Source of the DNA: Bacteroidota bacterium
Lineage (GTDB): Bacteria > Bacteroidota > Bacteroidia > Chitinophagales > BACL12
Length of the DNA: 64,000 nt
Assembly (NCBI GenBank): GCA_016706255.1
Contig: JADJJZ010000011.1
Location: forward strand, 142,756 to 206,755
Direction: 5' to 3'
Shown here: piece by piece, positions 1 through 8,851 of the stretch
How the letters are laid out: each line of letters starts with the position of its first letter
Numbering within the stretch: position 1 is the first letter of the stretch
Position numbers and translations under genes: made by a program
The notes under the pieces: generated by a model
The model's database searches: none
Told to the model about the DNA's origin: nothing
The model's input: only the letters and a program-made list of their open reading frames with translations

Positions 1-2027
1 TAACTCACATCTTTTTCCTCATCTTCATCATCATAACCATAATCGTATGAATTATAACTGTTGTATTCAATTTCATCAATGGTAAGTAGCGTATCCACCG
101 CAGGCACAATCGTTTTAACACTGAACAACATTGCAGTGTCCGAGTATAGTTCAAATGGCCTTGAATATTTAAATGTGGAAGTATTAAAGCTGTTAAAATA
201 AGCGTCAGGCCTTGTTTCACTTGGCGACATACTAGCCAACAAATAAAAATACGGCCCATTTACCACCACCTTGGTATGTATATAATTAGCATTGCTTTTA
301 CTTACCTGCTCATAACTGAGTTTATTATTTACTAATTGATAAGCGTCACTTGTTACCGCATATTTATCTTTTTTAAATTGTTCGGTAAACATATCCGCAA
401 TACGTTTTAACTCAAAACTGTCTTCTTCAAATGAAGAATTATTATTGTAATAATAAGTATTTGCATAATAATAATTATCGTTTTCCTGCGCTTGCACCGT
501 TGCAATTGCCTGCTGATTATACACCGATTCATTTTCCAAAACTTCATAACTTATATGATTCGCAGGCACCGAAACGCTGAACAATCCCCATTTCGGCGTA
601 TAAGTTTCCCAGGTATTTTTAGTTACCGGTTTAAAATTAATACTCGAAAAAAATGTTTGCATTTCCTTCGATTTAACAACAAACTCACCCAACCCCGACG
701 ATTTAAAAATAATTGTTTCAAATGGTGTCACAAATAATTTAATCCGCAAATAATTGCCGCGTTTTGTTTTACTCACAATATCTAATCCCGGATAACCTGT
801 ATTCGATTTAATTGCCGTTTTTGAAACAATATCACCCGGAACATTTTCAAATAATAAATTATCAATATTCGCTAAAATTTCATCCTGCGTTTGATGTTGC
901 AACATGCCATAATGCGCCATACGAATTACATTGTAATAGGCACTGTTCGCCATGTCGGGATATAATACATAACTGTAAGTGGCGTTTCCACCTAAATCAT
1001 ACAGCTTACCCGGCGAACTTACTGTAAATAAAGAATCGCTGGCATATTGCATGCTGGTTGGGTGACTAAAATAAATTGCATCGATTTTATTTTTTTCTTT
1101 CATGCTTTTTCCTGTAATTTTTCCTTTTACAGGGCGCACGGTATAACCCATATCGCGCAATATTTCAATGGCTCCGCGTTCACCCGGTAAATGTGCTGCA
1201 CCAATTCCGGTGAACATCACTTTTCCGGTTCTTAAAATCGAATCCATGCGACGCATCATATTCGCATTTCTTTCTTCAATAAAATATTTATGGAAATTAG
1301 CAGTAGGTGTGGTAATTAATTCTAATGAATCCAGTTTGTCCAAGTCACCTTCGCGATAAGCCTGATCAATTTGTTCACGAATACTTACATCTTCTTCATC
1401 AAACGCATCCATCATTTTACGTTTCTCGATGTATTTTTTTTCTTCATCCTCATCATCCGAAGTGTCGTATGCTTTTTCTAATAATTTTAATACTTCCTGT
1501 TCACCTTCCAATGCAGCAATTTCTTTCGATAATTTTTTTCCGCATTGAAAAATAAATAAATCGAGGTAAGTCTCTTCTTCATATTCCGTGCGCTCAGCTT
1601 CATAACGATATAAATAACCGTTTATCAGCCAGCTGTTATCCTGAAACATATTGCCATAAGCTCTGTCGTCCGGTATCTCTAACTCAGCTATTCGTGTATA
1701 GATATCTCCGCCATAATAATCTGACCTAAATCCGTAAGATGATTCACTGTAAGTATTATTATCCGACTTATCCGGATTGCCAAAATCATTTTCTATCCAT
1801 GTTTCCGGATTACTTTCCAGCGCAATAACATCTGCACTGTGCAGCGCAATAAAAAAACTATCTGTAAGGTGAAAAGCAATGCGGTCGCTCACGTGCATCG
1901 TACCATATATGTACGATGGCTGTGTCAATCCGTTGCCCGTAATTTCCCATAAAAGTGATTTCGATTGTGCCTGAATGCCCGTGTAGCAGAGTAGTAGCGT
2001 AATGAGGAGTCCTGAGTTTTTCTTCAT
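1..2027 (-). CDS. TraB/GumN family protein, partial (3' end off the left edge)
   Basis: An open frame runs from an ATG at 2025-2027 to the window edge (about 675 codons, no stop seen). Residues 1-21 (MKKNSGLLITLLLCYTGIQAQ) form a signal peptide, so the protein is exported. The TraB/GumN signature is visible: YGTMHVSD at about residues 41-48 and FTGIGAAHLPG at about 271-281, the two conserved His motifs of this family, proposed to be metal-dependent peptidase-like; no substrate is known. A long region follows that I do not recognise, rich in Asn, Tyr and acidic residues, ending in the window with an acidic DDEDEEKD stretch. The usual GumN domain is about 300 residues, so this copy has a large C-terminal extension. 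It is divergent from glgB. Confidence 0.8.
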   Translation of the reverse strand, partial: MKKNSGLLITLLLCYTGIQAQSKSLLWEITGNGLTQPSYIYGTMHVSDRIAFHLTDSFFIALHSADVIALESNPETWIENDFGNPDKSDNNTYSESSYGFRSDYYGGDIYTRIAELEIPDDRAYGNMFQDNSWLINGYLYRYEAERTEYEEETYLDLFIFQCGKKLSKEIAALEGEQEVLKLLEKAYDTSDDEDEEKKYIEKRKMMDAFDEEDVSIREQIDQAYREGDLDKLDSLELITTPTANFHKYFIEERNANMMRRMDSILRTGKVMFTGIGAAHLPGERGAIEILRDMGYTVRPVKGKITGKSMKEKNKIDAIYFSHPTSMQYASDSLFTVSSPGKLYDLGGNATYSYVLYPDMANSAYYNVIRMAHYGMLQHQTQDEILANIDNLLFENVPGDIVSKTAIKSNTGYPGLDIVSKTKRGNYLRIKLFVTPFETIIFKSSGLGEFVVKSKEMQTFFSSINFKPVTKNTWETYTPKWGLFSVSVPANHISYEVLENESVYNQQAIATVQAQENDNYYYANTYYYNNNSSFEEDSFELKRIADMFTEQFKKDKYAVTSDAYQLVNNKLSYEQVSKSNANYIHTKVVVNGPYFYLLASMSPSETRPDAYFNSFNTSTFKYSRPFELYSDTAMLFSVKTIVPAVDTLLTIDEIEYNSYNSYDYGYDDEDEEKDVS

Positions 2028-2160
2028 GTTTAAATAGGTTAGTGGTTATGCAATGATAAGCATTAATACGTAAATCGGTTACACTTTCGTATGCGAGTAT
2101 GTGCTTTTTCTGTCATACATTTTCCGCACATTACGTTCCTGCACACGATAACCTTATTTC

Positions 2161-2193
2161 TTGCTTAATAATGCTATGCGCTAATTAAATTTG
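2161..2193 (+). promoter_or_regulatory. candidate Bacteroidota-type promoter of glgB
   Basis: TAAATTTG at 2186-2193 matches the Bacteroidota -7 box TAnnTTTG. A TTG at 2161-2163 lies 22 nt upstream as a weak -33 box. The -7 box is only 4 nt before the glgB ATG, so the transcript would be leaderless or nearly so, which lowers confidence. Confidence 0.3.
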
Positions 2194-2197
2194 CATC

Positions 2198-4162
2198 ATG
2201 GAGATGACGATTCGCTACGATTACTCAAAATTTACCGACTACGATATTCATTTATTCCGCGAAGGCAAACATTTTAAATTGTGGGAAAAATTCGGCGCAC
2301 ATATTTTAGACACCGAAACGGAAACCGGTGTTTACTTCTCCGTTTGGGCGCCAAATGCATTGGCAGTGCATATTACAGGCACATTTAATAATTGGGATAA
2401 ACAACAGTTTCCCCTTCAAGTGCGCGGCGATGGTTCCGGCATTTGGGAAGGCGTGATCAATACCGCCATGCCGGGCGATTTATACAAATACATCATTCTT
2501 GGCAAAAACAACGAAACCTACGAAAAATCAGACCCCTACGCTCGTCGCGCTGAACCTGCTCCCGGAACAGCAAGTGTAATTTGGGACAATACATACACCT
2601 GGAACGACAATGTGTGGATGGTAAAACGGAAGCCGTTTGAGTTCAATAAACCCATGAGCACTTACGAAGTTCATCTCGGCTCCTGGGGGCGCCAACAGGA
2701 CGATCCAAACGCATTTTTAACCTACCGTCAACTCGCAGAAACCCTCGTGCCTTATGTGAAGGAAATGGGTTATACGCATGTTGAACTGCTTCCAATTACC
2801 GAACATCCTTTTTATGGTAGTTGGGGATATCAAACCACCGGCTATTTTGCGCCGACATCCCGCTATGGAACTCCTCAGGACTTAATGTACCTCATCGAAT
2901 GTTTTCACAAAGCACATATCGGTGTGTTGCTCGATTGGGTGCCATCACATTTCCCTGATGATGGTCACGGACTCATCTTTTTTGACGGAACACATTTGTA
3001 TGAGCATGAGGATAAACGCAAAGGTTTTCACCCCGACTGGAACTCCTATATTTTTAACTACGGACGATATGAAGTAAAAAGTTTCCTTATCAGCAGTGCG
3101 CTATATTGGCTGGAATGCTACCATATCGATGGTTTGCGGGTTGATGCCGTGGCCAGTATGTTATACCTCGATTATTCGCGAAAAGAAGGAGAGTGGCTGC
3201 CCAACGAATACGGCGGCAACGAAAACCTCGAATCCATTCAGTTTCTCAAAGAGCTCAACGAACGTTTATATACCGAAATACCATCAACAATCACCATTGC
3301 AGAAGAATCCACCTCCTGGCCGAAAGTCTCCAAACCCACATACGACGGCGGTCTCGGCTTTGGTATGAAATGGATGATGGGCTGGATGCACGATACGCTC
3401 GCTTATTTTAAGGAAGAACCATTTTACCGCAAATATCATCAGGACAAGCTCACATTCAGCATGTGGTATGCTTTTAGCGAAAATTTTGTGCTCAGTTTGT
3501 CTCATGATGAGGTGGTGCATGGCAAGTCATCTCTGCTCAACAAAATGCCCGGCGACGAGTGGCACAAGTTTGCCAATATGCGTTTGATGTTTGGATACAT
3601 GTTCACCCATTCATTCCCGAAACTCATGTTTATGGGTGGCGAATTCGGACAAACAAAAGAGTGGAACCACGACCAGAGCCTCGACTGGCACCTGCTGGAA
3701 CATACACCGCACAAAGGTTTGCAGCAATTTGTTAAAGACATGAACCACCTGTACACCGGCGAAAAAAGTATGCACGAAAACGACTACAAACAGGAAGGTT
3801 TTGAGTGGCTCGACCTCACACACCGCGACGATTGTATCCTGATTTGGAAACGCCAGGGCAAAAATGCGAATGATCATTTAATTATAGTTGGCAACTTCGA
3901 CCAGCAAACCCATATCGATTTCCCGGTTCCCGTGCTGCAACGCAACCATTATGTTGAGTTATTGTCCAGCGATGCCGAAAAATATTACGGCTCCGGCTTG
4001 TTAAATGCCGGTTTACTGAAACCTGAAACAATTGAAGAAAATACTACTGATGACGATGGAAATACAACACTTACGAAACGTCACAGTTTAAAAATTACCA
4101 TTCCGCCGCTCACGTTAATTGTGTTGAAACCTGTGCTGAAACTCAGAAGGAGCAAGGCCTGA
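2198..4162 (+). CDS. glgB: 1,4-alpha-glucan branching enzyme
   Basis: This 654-residue GH13 enzyme cuts an alpha-1,4-glucan chain and rejoins it through an alpha-1,6 bond, making glycogen branches in the cytoplasm. An N-terminal CBM48-like domain (about residues 40-130, VYFSVWAPNA and FNNWD) precedes the catalytic barrel. The four GH13 regions are present: DWVPSHF; GLRVDAVASM with nucleophile Asp316; IAEEST with acid/base Glu369; and LSHDEVVHGK with Asp437. The C-terminal all-beta domain follows. Length fits short bacterial GlgB proteins lacking the extra N1 domain. The ATG at 2198 puts the start directly before the conserved fold; Met3 is a possible alternative. No other glycogen gene is adjacent. 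Confidence 0.95.
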   Translation: MEMTIRYDYSKFTDYDIHLFREGKHFKLWEKFGAHILDTETETGVYFSVWAPNALAVHITGTFNNWDKQQFPLQVRGDGSGIWEGVINTAMPGDLYKYIILGKNNETYEKSDPYARRAEPAPGTASVIWDNTYTWNDNVWMVKRKPFEFNKPMSTYEVHLGSWGRQQDDPNAFLTYRQLAETLVPYVKEMGYTHVELLPITEHPFYGSWGYQTTGYFAPTSRYGTPQDLMYLIECFHKAHIGVLLDWVPSHFPDDGHGLIFFDGTHLYEHEDKRKGFHPDWNSYIFNYGRYEVKSFLISSALYWLECYHIDGLRVDAVASMLYLDYSRKEGEWLPNEYGGNENLESIQFLKELNERLYTEIPSTITIAEESTSWPKVSKPTYDGGLGFGMKWMMGWMHDTLAYFKEEPFYRKYHQDKLTFSMWYAFSENFVLSLSHDEVVHGKSSLLNKMPGDEWHKFANMRLMFGYMFTHSFPKLMFMGGEFGQTKEWNHDQSLDWHLLEHTPHKGLQQFVKDMNHLYTGEKSMHENDYKQEGFEWLDLTHRDDCILIWKRQGKNANDHLIIVGNFDQQTHIDFPVPVLQRNHYVELLSSDAEKYYGSGLLNAGLLKPETIEENTTDDDGNTTLTKRHSLKITIPPLTLIVLKPVLKLRRSKA

Positions 4163-4167
4163 AAAGC

Positions 4168-4203
4168 AAAAAGGGAATCAGTTTTTCAACCGATTCCCTT
4201 TTT
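4168..4203 (+). terminator. bidirectional rho-independent terminator between glgB and csp
   Basis: There is a perfect 12-bp stem: AAAAAGGGAATC (4168-4179) pairs with GATTCCCTTTTT (4192-4203) around a 12-nt loop. It lies between two convergent genes and carries A and T tracts on its two sides, so it can serve both strands. Confidence 0.85.
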
Positions 4204-4229
4204 AATGAAAATGATGTTACAGATATAAT

Positions 4230-4421
4230 TTACGCAAGTTTTACGTTCACTGCATTCAATCCTTTTTTGCCTTCCTGAAGGTCATAAACAACATTGTCGT
4301 TTTCGCGAATTTTATCGATCAGGCCTGAGGCATGTACGAAATATTCTTTTTGTGTTGATTCATCTTTAATGAAACCAAATCCTTTTGATTCATTATAGAA
4401 TTTTACTGTTCCTGTATTCAT
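4230..4421 (-). CDS. cold-shock domain protein (CspA family)
   Basis: A 63-residue single cold-shock domain, binding single-stranded RNA/DNA as a chaperone. RNP1 (KGFGFI) and RNP2 (YFVHAS) are both clear, and the protein ends GLNAVNVKLA as in typical family members. An upstream ATG at 4442 would add seven residues (MSKLKIT). I prefer 4421 because MNTGTVKFYN matches the family's usual start and because a -7-like box at 4447-4440 overlaps the upstream ATG. The gene converges on glgB across a shared terminator and is divergent from the barrel gene at 4852. Confidence 0.9.
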   Translation of the reverse strand: MNTGTVKFYNESKGFGFIKDESTQKEYFVHASGLIDKIRENDNVVYDLQEGKKGLNAVNVKLA

Positions 4422-4439
4422 TGTAATTTTTAATTTAGA

Positions 4440-4447
4440 CAAAGGTA
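4440..4447 (-). promoter_or_regulatory. candidate -7 box for the cold-shock gene
   Basis: On the minus strand TACCTTTG fits the Bacteroidota TAnnTTTG consensus. No good -33 TTTG is seen at 19-21 nt, so this is tentative. If used, transcription would start just ahead of the 4421 ATG and exclude the 4442 ATG. Confidence 0.3.
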
Positions 4448-4851
4448 CGCATAATTAACATAGTACGCGGTTTTTCCACAGGTCAGCACCTAAATATGTG
4501 CATTATGCAAGGTCAAAAAACTACCTAACCTGTACTTAAACCCAAACTTATGTATAATGGTATCAGTAACAAATAGATAAAAATTATGCGAATAAACTAA
4601 CGTAATTAAATTATTTTATAAAAATATGTAAAATTTTTATGATTGGTTATCAAAATGGTAATTTCGCCTGAACCCCAATTCCCGCTTGAGCTGCATCAAA
4701 TTTATTTTTTATTTTTTTTTACCCTCAACCTCAAATTTGGCATATTTCACGCATTTTGTAGCAGGCCGAGCATCGTATTTGGCACAACACTTGGTTTAAG
4801 GGCAATCAAGTTGATGAAAATAAATCAACCCCTAACAATAAACTTACAGTT
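4448..4851. other. gene-free divergent spacer
   Basis: About 400 bp between the divergent csp and barrel genes. It is AT-rich, with a run of T at about 4703-4721. I see no convincing gene; the short frame at 4643-4855 has no family features. It presumably holds both promoters, but no clear pair of boxes was found for the plus-strand gene. Confidence 0.4.
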
Positions 4852-5451
4852 ATGAAAAAGATGAAATTAATGGTTGCAGCTATTGCATGTTTTATCATGC
4901 TTTCCAATTTCGCTAAAGCGCAGGATTTTACACCCGGCTCGCTCACCTTTTCTGCCGGCTACGGTTTTCCAAGTATTGCCAAAACCACGTTTAAATTGGT
5001 GGAGGGCGACAATATTAATTCATCGTTTTATGGTCCTTTTTACGGAAAAGCCGAATTTGCCCTCAACGAAACCGTTGGTTTTGGTGTAAACTTCGCTTAT
5101 GCTTCCGGTTCAGCCACATATCTGACTCAGGATAACGAAATCGACACCCTGTTTTACAATTCAGGTGTTAATTACAAGGCCTTCAGCATTTTGGCCCGTT
5201 TCAACTTCCACTTCGGTAACAGCGACCGTTTCGACCCATACGCAGGTATCGGCCTTGGTTACAGAAACAACAATTACAGCTACACCGGTGGCGATCCCGA
5301 CAGTCAGCCCAGCGACATCAACGGCTTCTTCCACATGGGTGCCGACCTCACCATAGGTGCCCGCATGTATTTAACAGAAAACATCGGTATTTACGGCGAA
5401 GTCGGCGTAGCCAAAACCCCCATCCAGGTAGGCCTCGTAATAAAGTTGTAG
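4852..5451 (+). CDS. small outer-membrane beta-barrel protein
   Basis: 199 residues. Residues 1-24 (MKKMKLMVAAIACFIMLSNFAKAQ) are a signal peptide. The mature part alternates short aromatic/glycine strands (FSAGYGFPSI, FGVNFAYASG, FARFNFHFG-like segments, YAGIGLGYR, GADLTIGARMYL, IGIYGEVGVAKTP) in the pattern of an 8-stranded OmpA/OmpW-like barrel, and it ends in the hydrophobic strand VGLVIKL expected for BAM recognition. The exact family and function are not recognisable. It is a single gene with its own hairpin terminator 24 bp downstream. Confidence 0.75.
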   Translation: MKKMKLMVAAIACFIMLSNFAKAQDFTPGSLTFSAGYGFPSIAKTTFKLVEGDNINSSFYGPFYGKAEFALNETVGFGVNFAYASGSATYLTQDNEIDTLFYNSGVNYKAFSILARFNFHFGNSDRFDPYAGIGLGYRNNNYSYTGGDPDSQPSDINGFFHMGADLTIGARMYLTENIGIYGEVGVAKTPIQVGLVIKL

Positions 5452-5474
5452 TCAAAAAAGTTAAAGAAAAGAAT

Positions 5475-5511
5475 AATGAAAAAAGGTTGCCCACAGCAGC
5501 CTTTTTTCATT
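5475..5511 (+). terminator. rho-independent terminator of the barrel gene
   Basis: A 16-bp stem (5475-5490 with 5496-5511, one G-T wobble) around a 5-nt loop (CCACA). The core AAAAAAGGTTGC pairs with GCAGCCTTTTTT. It begins 24 bp after the stop codon. Confidence 0.85.
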
Positions 5512-5568
5512 GCCAGAAATGCTTCGTAAAAATAAAATTTTAAAAATTTGGAGCAACACCATCCCGCT

Positions 5569-5711
5569 CCGCTAAATCAATCCCTACCGGCCTTCCATTC
5601 CAATAAACCACAAATGCTCGCTCTATCACATAATTCGGCTGTTCCATTGGTACATCGGTACATTCGCACATTGGTACATTAGTTTATTTCCATTACAGTC
5701 CGGGCTAGAAC
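5569..5711 (-). repeat. degenerate dispersed element, copy 1 (inverted relative to copy at 8089)
   Basis: Read on the minus strand it starts TAGCCCGG, continues TGGAAATAAAC-AATGTACCAATGT, and near its end has GGTTTATTGGAATGGAAGGC and GATGGTGTTGCTCCAAAT. The same blocks, about two-thirds identical by eye, occur on the plus strand at 8089-8262. It can be read as the tail of a short frame (VVYWNGRPVGIDLAE), matching AVYCNGKPVQIAL in the other copy, so both may be remnants of a mobile or repeated small ORF. Confidence 0.5.
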
Positions 5712-5749
5712 ATCTTTATCGTCACCAATAAACACCATAAAAATCCCCG

Positions 5750-6173
5750 CGCTGTCGTAAGGTCTCCTGACCTGCGACTCGACTCATGACCATGAAATCG
5801 ACTCATTAAATTCAACTCAAAACCCGCTGGCCACGACTGTCGATTCAACCTCAAAACAGCGTCTGCGACAAAAGCTCAAAATCCACTTTCGAAGCCCCCG
5901 CTGTCGCCCGGTCTCCCGACCTGCGACTCGACTCATGACCATGAAATCGACTCATTAAATTCAACTCAAAACCTGTTGGCCACGACTGTCGAATCGGCTC
6001 GAAACAGCGTCTGCGACAAAAGTCTCAAAATTACCTTTCGAAGCCCTCGCTGTCGCCCGGTCTCCCGACCGGCGACTCGACACATGGCAATGAAATCGAC
6101 TCATTAAATTCAACTATAAAACCTGTTGGCCACGACTGTCGATTCAACCTCAAAACAGCGTCTGCGACAAAAC
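5750..6173 (+). repeat. 149-bp tandem repeat array, 2.85 copies
   Basis: Units begin CGCTGTCG at 5750, 5899 and 6048, an exact 149-bp period. Each holds GGTCTCC(T/C)GACC, GCGACTCGACTCATG, ATGAAATCGACTCATTAAAT, GGCCACGACTGTCGA and CAGCGTCTGCGACAAAA. The same unit occurs in the same orientation at 8852 and 10072. After it, 6174-6415 is AT-rich with no gene seen. No spacer/repeat alternation, so this is not CRISPR. Confidence 0.9.
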
Positions 6174-6415
6174 TGATTAGTAACAAACTTTTATTTGGTT
6201 TAACAACCTACTTTCAATTAACCTAATCTCTAAATTTTAAATGTTATAACTTGTTTTTTTGAATATTAAGTAGTTTTGATACAAATGACAAAATTGGTTG
6301 GTTGTAAACACCTTCGAGTTATTGTTTCTATTTAAAGTTGTATACTTGGAAAGCAAATAATTATTAACAGGTATCATATACAATCCATATATAAAAAAAA
6401 CACCGCTAACTGATC

Positions 6416-7591
6416 ATGGATTACTTCCCGGTCATACTTTTATTTTTTGCGCTGCTTGTTTTCATCACAAGAACGTTCACGGTTTTATTGCATGAACTTG
6501 GGCATGCAATTCCGGCAATACTTATGTCAAAAAAAGCCGTTACAATTTATATTGGTTCTTATGGTGACCCAAAAAAGAGCTGGCATTTTAAATTAGGGCT
6601 TTTAGAAGTATGGTTTAAGTATAACCCATTTTTATGGCGCCTTGGCCTCTGTATTCCGTCGGCAACACAGATGTCTATAAATAAACAAATCATTTACATC
6701 TTAACAGGACCTTTAACATCACTAATGATGGCAATAGTTGCATACTATTTTACATTAACAGATGACGTTAATAGTTTTCTAAGAATAATTCTCATAATTT
6801 TTATAGGGTCATCAATTTTGGATTTATTAATAAATCTAATACCTAATTCAAACCCCATAAAACTTTATGACGGCAGTTTCGCCTTTAATGATGGCTATCG
6901 ATTATTAGAACTCTTTTACTACAAAAAATTTCCTAAAGAATATATGGTCGCTGCTGATCTATACAACCAACAAAACTACGCAGAGGCCGCCATCAAATTT
7001 AACAGCATTTTAAAAAGTGGGCTGAAGAATGAAAATATTTATAGATTAACAATAGCAAGCTTTTTGCAGGTGAAAAATTATAAACAAGCAAAAGAAATAT
7101 CTGACGAATTTATGATTCATGGTAGTTTAAATTCCGATGATTTTGCAAACACTGCCATTTCTTATTCACATTTAAACGACCATGACAAGGCAATTGAATT
7201 TTATAATAAATCTTTAGAAATAAATCCAAAAAATAAATATTCTTTGAATAACAAAGGATTTACTTTAAATATTCTTGAAAAATATGAAGAAGCAATACCG
7301 ATGTTTGACAAAGCGATTGCGATTGATACCGCATTTGCCTATTCATACAATAACAGAGGGCTCGCAAAAATAAAAATTGGTAAGCTAGAAGAAGGACTTA
7401 AAGACATTAATTATTCACTCAAACTTGATGAAAATAATGCTTATAGTTATCGTAATCTTGGTATCTACTTTTTCGATATAAAAGAATATGCAACTGCATT
7501 GGAATTATTTACTAAAGCCAAGGAACTTGATAATTCAACATACCAGATAGACGAACTGATTTATCAAGCAGGAATCCAAATACCTAAATAG
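6416..7591 (+). CDS. site-2-protease-like (M50) membrane protein with C-terminal TPR repeats
   Basis: 391 residues. The N-terminal third is hydrophobic with transmembrane segments at about 5-24, 83-108 and 116-140. The first runs into HELGH (residues 26-30), the HExxH zinc motif placed as in M50 intramembrane or regulatory peptidases. Asp in NDGYRLLELF (about residues 161-170) is a candidate third zinc ligand. From about residue 175 there are TPR units, for example YNQQNYAEAAIKF, SYSHLNDHDKAIEFYNKSLE, LEKYEEAIPMFDKA and GLAKIKIGKLEEGLKDI. The TPR part probably binds a partner or substrate. The ATG at 6416 is 11 codons before the first membrane segment ends and looks right. It stands alone between repeat arrays. 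Confidence 0.7.
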   Translation: MDYFPVILLFFALLVFITRTFTVLLHELGHAIPAILMSKKAVTIYIGSYGDPKKSWHFKLGLLEVWFKYNPFLWRLGLCIPSATQMSINKQIIYILTGPLTSLMMAIVAYYFTLTDDVNSFLRIILIIFIGSSILDLLINLIPNSNPIKLYDGSFAFNDGYRLLELFYYKKFPKEYMVAADLYNQQNYAEAAIKFNSILKSGLKNENIYRLTIASFLQVKNYKQAKEISDEFMIHGSLNSDDFANTAISYSHLNDHDKAIEFYNKSLEINPKNKYSLNNKGFTLNILEKYEEAIPMFDKAIAIDTAFAYSYNNRGLAKIKIGKLEEGLKDINYSLKLDENNAYSYRNLGIYFFDIKEYATALELFTKAKELDNSTYQIDELIYQAGIQIPK

Positions 7592-7734
7592 CAAAATCGT
7601 TAACACACCTGCCGTCGTCCGGTCTCAAAATAGCCGACTTGATTTTATAATGAACCCCACACTTTAAATTTCTATTAAAATCAATTTTACTAATTCAGTC
7701 TAATCGGATTTGACTTTGTTTCAGGATTATAAAC

Positions 7735-8045
7735 GAATCCTACCCCTTTAGGTTTACCTACCAATCAGGCAGGGGTAGCATATTTTTAACACCACCCTCT
7801 CCCAAGATCGAACAGAACCCCGTAGGTTTACCTACCGACCAGGCAGGGGTACCATATTTTTAACAAAACACCCTCCCAGAACCGAATCCTACCCCTTTAG
7901 GTTTACCTACCGATCAGGCAGGGGTTCCATATTTTTAACAAACACTGTCCCAAAACTGCATTCTACCCCTTTAGGTTTACCTACCGATCAGGCAGGGGTA
8001 GCATATTTTTAACAACTCCCTCTCCCAAGACCGAGTAGAACCCCG
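7735..8045 (+). repeat. 74-bp tandem array built on a 25-bp GGTTTACCTACC...GGCAGGGG core
   Basis: Four units; the 25-bp cores start at 7751, 7825, 7900 and 7974, a period of 74-75 bp. Each core is GGTTTACCTACC, then a short variable centre, then CAGGCAGGGG. It is framed by TACCCC and GGGGTA ends, followed by CATATTTTTAAC and a CTCCCA tract. A partial fifth end (CCCCGTATGGGG) lies near 8041. The core is clearly related to the 25-bp insert found inside two coding genes at 46968 and 49172. Upstream 7592-7734 shows nothing recognisable apart from a diverged piece of the 149-bp family (about 7607-7650). Confidence 0.9.
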
Positions 8046-8088
8046 TATGGGGTGAAACAATTTTTGATAGAGGCTTCAAAAGTATCAC

Positions 8089-8262
8089 CTAGCCCGGGTT
8101 GTAGTGGAAATAAACCAATGTACCAATGTAATTATTCCGCCTCGGCGGACAATGAAACGACCGCATTTGATGGTAACTATGAATTAGCGGTTTATTGCAA
8201 CGGAAAACCGGTGCAGATTGCCCTGGCGTGGTGAATGTTGCTGCTCTAAATAATTCCCTAAA
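8089..8262 (+). repeat. degenerate dispersed element, copy 2
   Basis: Plus-strand partner of the inverted copy at 5569-5711. It starts TAGCCCGGGTTGTAGTGGAA, shares AATGTACCAATGT and GGTTTATTGCAACGGAAAAC, and ends near GTTGCTGCTCTAAAT. The frame 8052-8234 that crosses it (AVYCNGKPVQIAL near its end) is probably a remnant, not a working gene. The rest of the spacer to 8436 is AT-rich with no other signal. Confidence 0.5.
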
Positions 8263-8436
8263 GTGACAAAAACAGAAAAATTTAAAATTACTGCACCCGA
8301 TGTAGTCCGCTCTCCCGAAAAGGATACCATTTTTTTTTATTGATTAGATTTGAACAGTTATTTAATGTAAATAAATGAAATAAATTAAAAGTATTCTTAC
8401 ATTTAAACATCGGCAATTTTTTTTACTTATTGTTAC

Positions 8437-8838
8437 ATGTGTTTGGATCTTTCCAAGCTCAAAATCCTAAAAAAATTATTAGAAATGGCCACATCTATAC
8501 ATTCCAAAATCTACAACTTTAACGATAAAACCAAATCAAGGGAAATAAAATCTATCCTGCAAAAATTATCTAATAAAGAACAATTACTTGTTGGTATTGA
8601 AGATGAAGGGCGGTCAGATGAAAGGCTGGGCAATTTATTAATTCAACGAACCGGATTTGATGGAAATGAATTTCTCGCTTGCGAAGCTTTTGCATACACA
8701 TCAACACCTTGGCGAAAAATTTCAATTGAAGCACTTGTTGAAATAATAATGGCAACTAAAAGCAAGAGCTTTAAAAAATTAGAAAAGTGGAAACCTATCA
8801 CACAAGCAATAGAAGGGAAAATACTAGGAGATTACTAA
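8437..8838 (+). CDS. hypothetical protein
   Basis: 133 residues, soluble, with no signal peptide or membrane segment. I do not recognise the family. The N-terminal third is helical and lysine-rich (NDKTKSREIKSILQKLSNKE); then come an acidic ring (VGIEDEGRSDERLG), an AFAYTSTPW motif, and a helical C-terminus. An internal ATG at 8485 (MATSIHSKIYNF) is an equally good start, giving 117 residues. It sits alone between repeats; base composition matches the AT-rich neighbours. It may be an accessory cargo gene; function cannot be stated. Confidence 0.55.
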   Translation: MCLDLSKLKILKKLLEMATSIHSKIYNFNDKTKSREIKSILQKLSNKEQLLVGIEDEGRSDERLGNLLIQRTGFDGNEFLACEAFAYTSTPWRKISIEALVEIIMATKSKSFKKLEKWKPITQAIEGKILGDY

Positions 8839-8851
8839 TAAACTTGAAACC

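Noticed and set aside
4643..4855. 70-codon ORF upstream of the barrel gene
   Set aside because: Low-complexity, overlaps the real start at 4852, and has no recognisable features; treated as spacer.
8052..8234. 60-codon ORF as a gene
   Set aside because: It crosses the edge of a dispersed repeat whose inverted copy at 5569-5711 encodes a similar but broken tail; probably a remnant.
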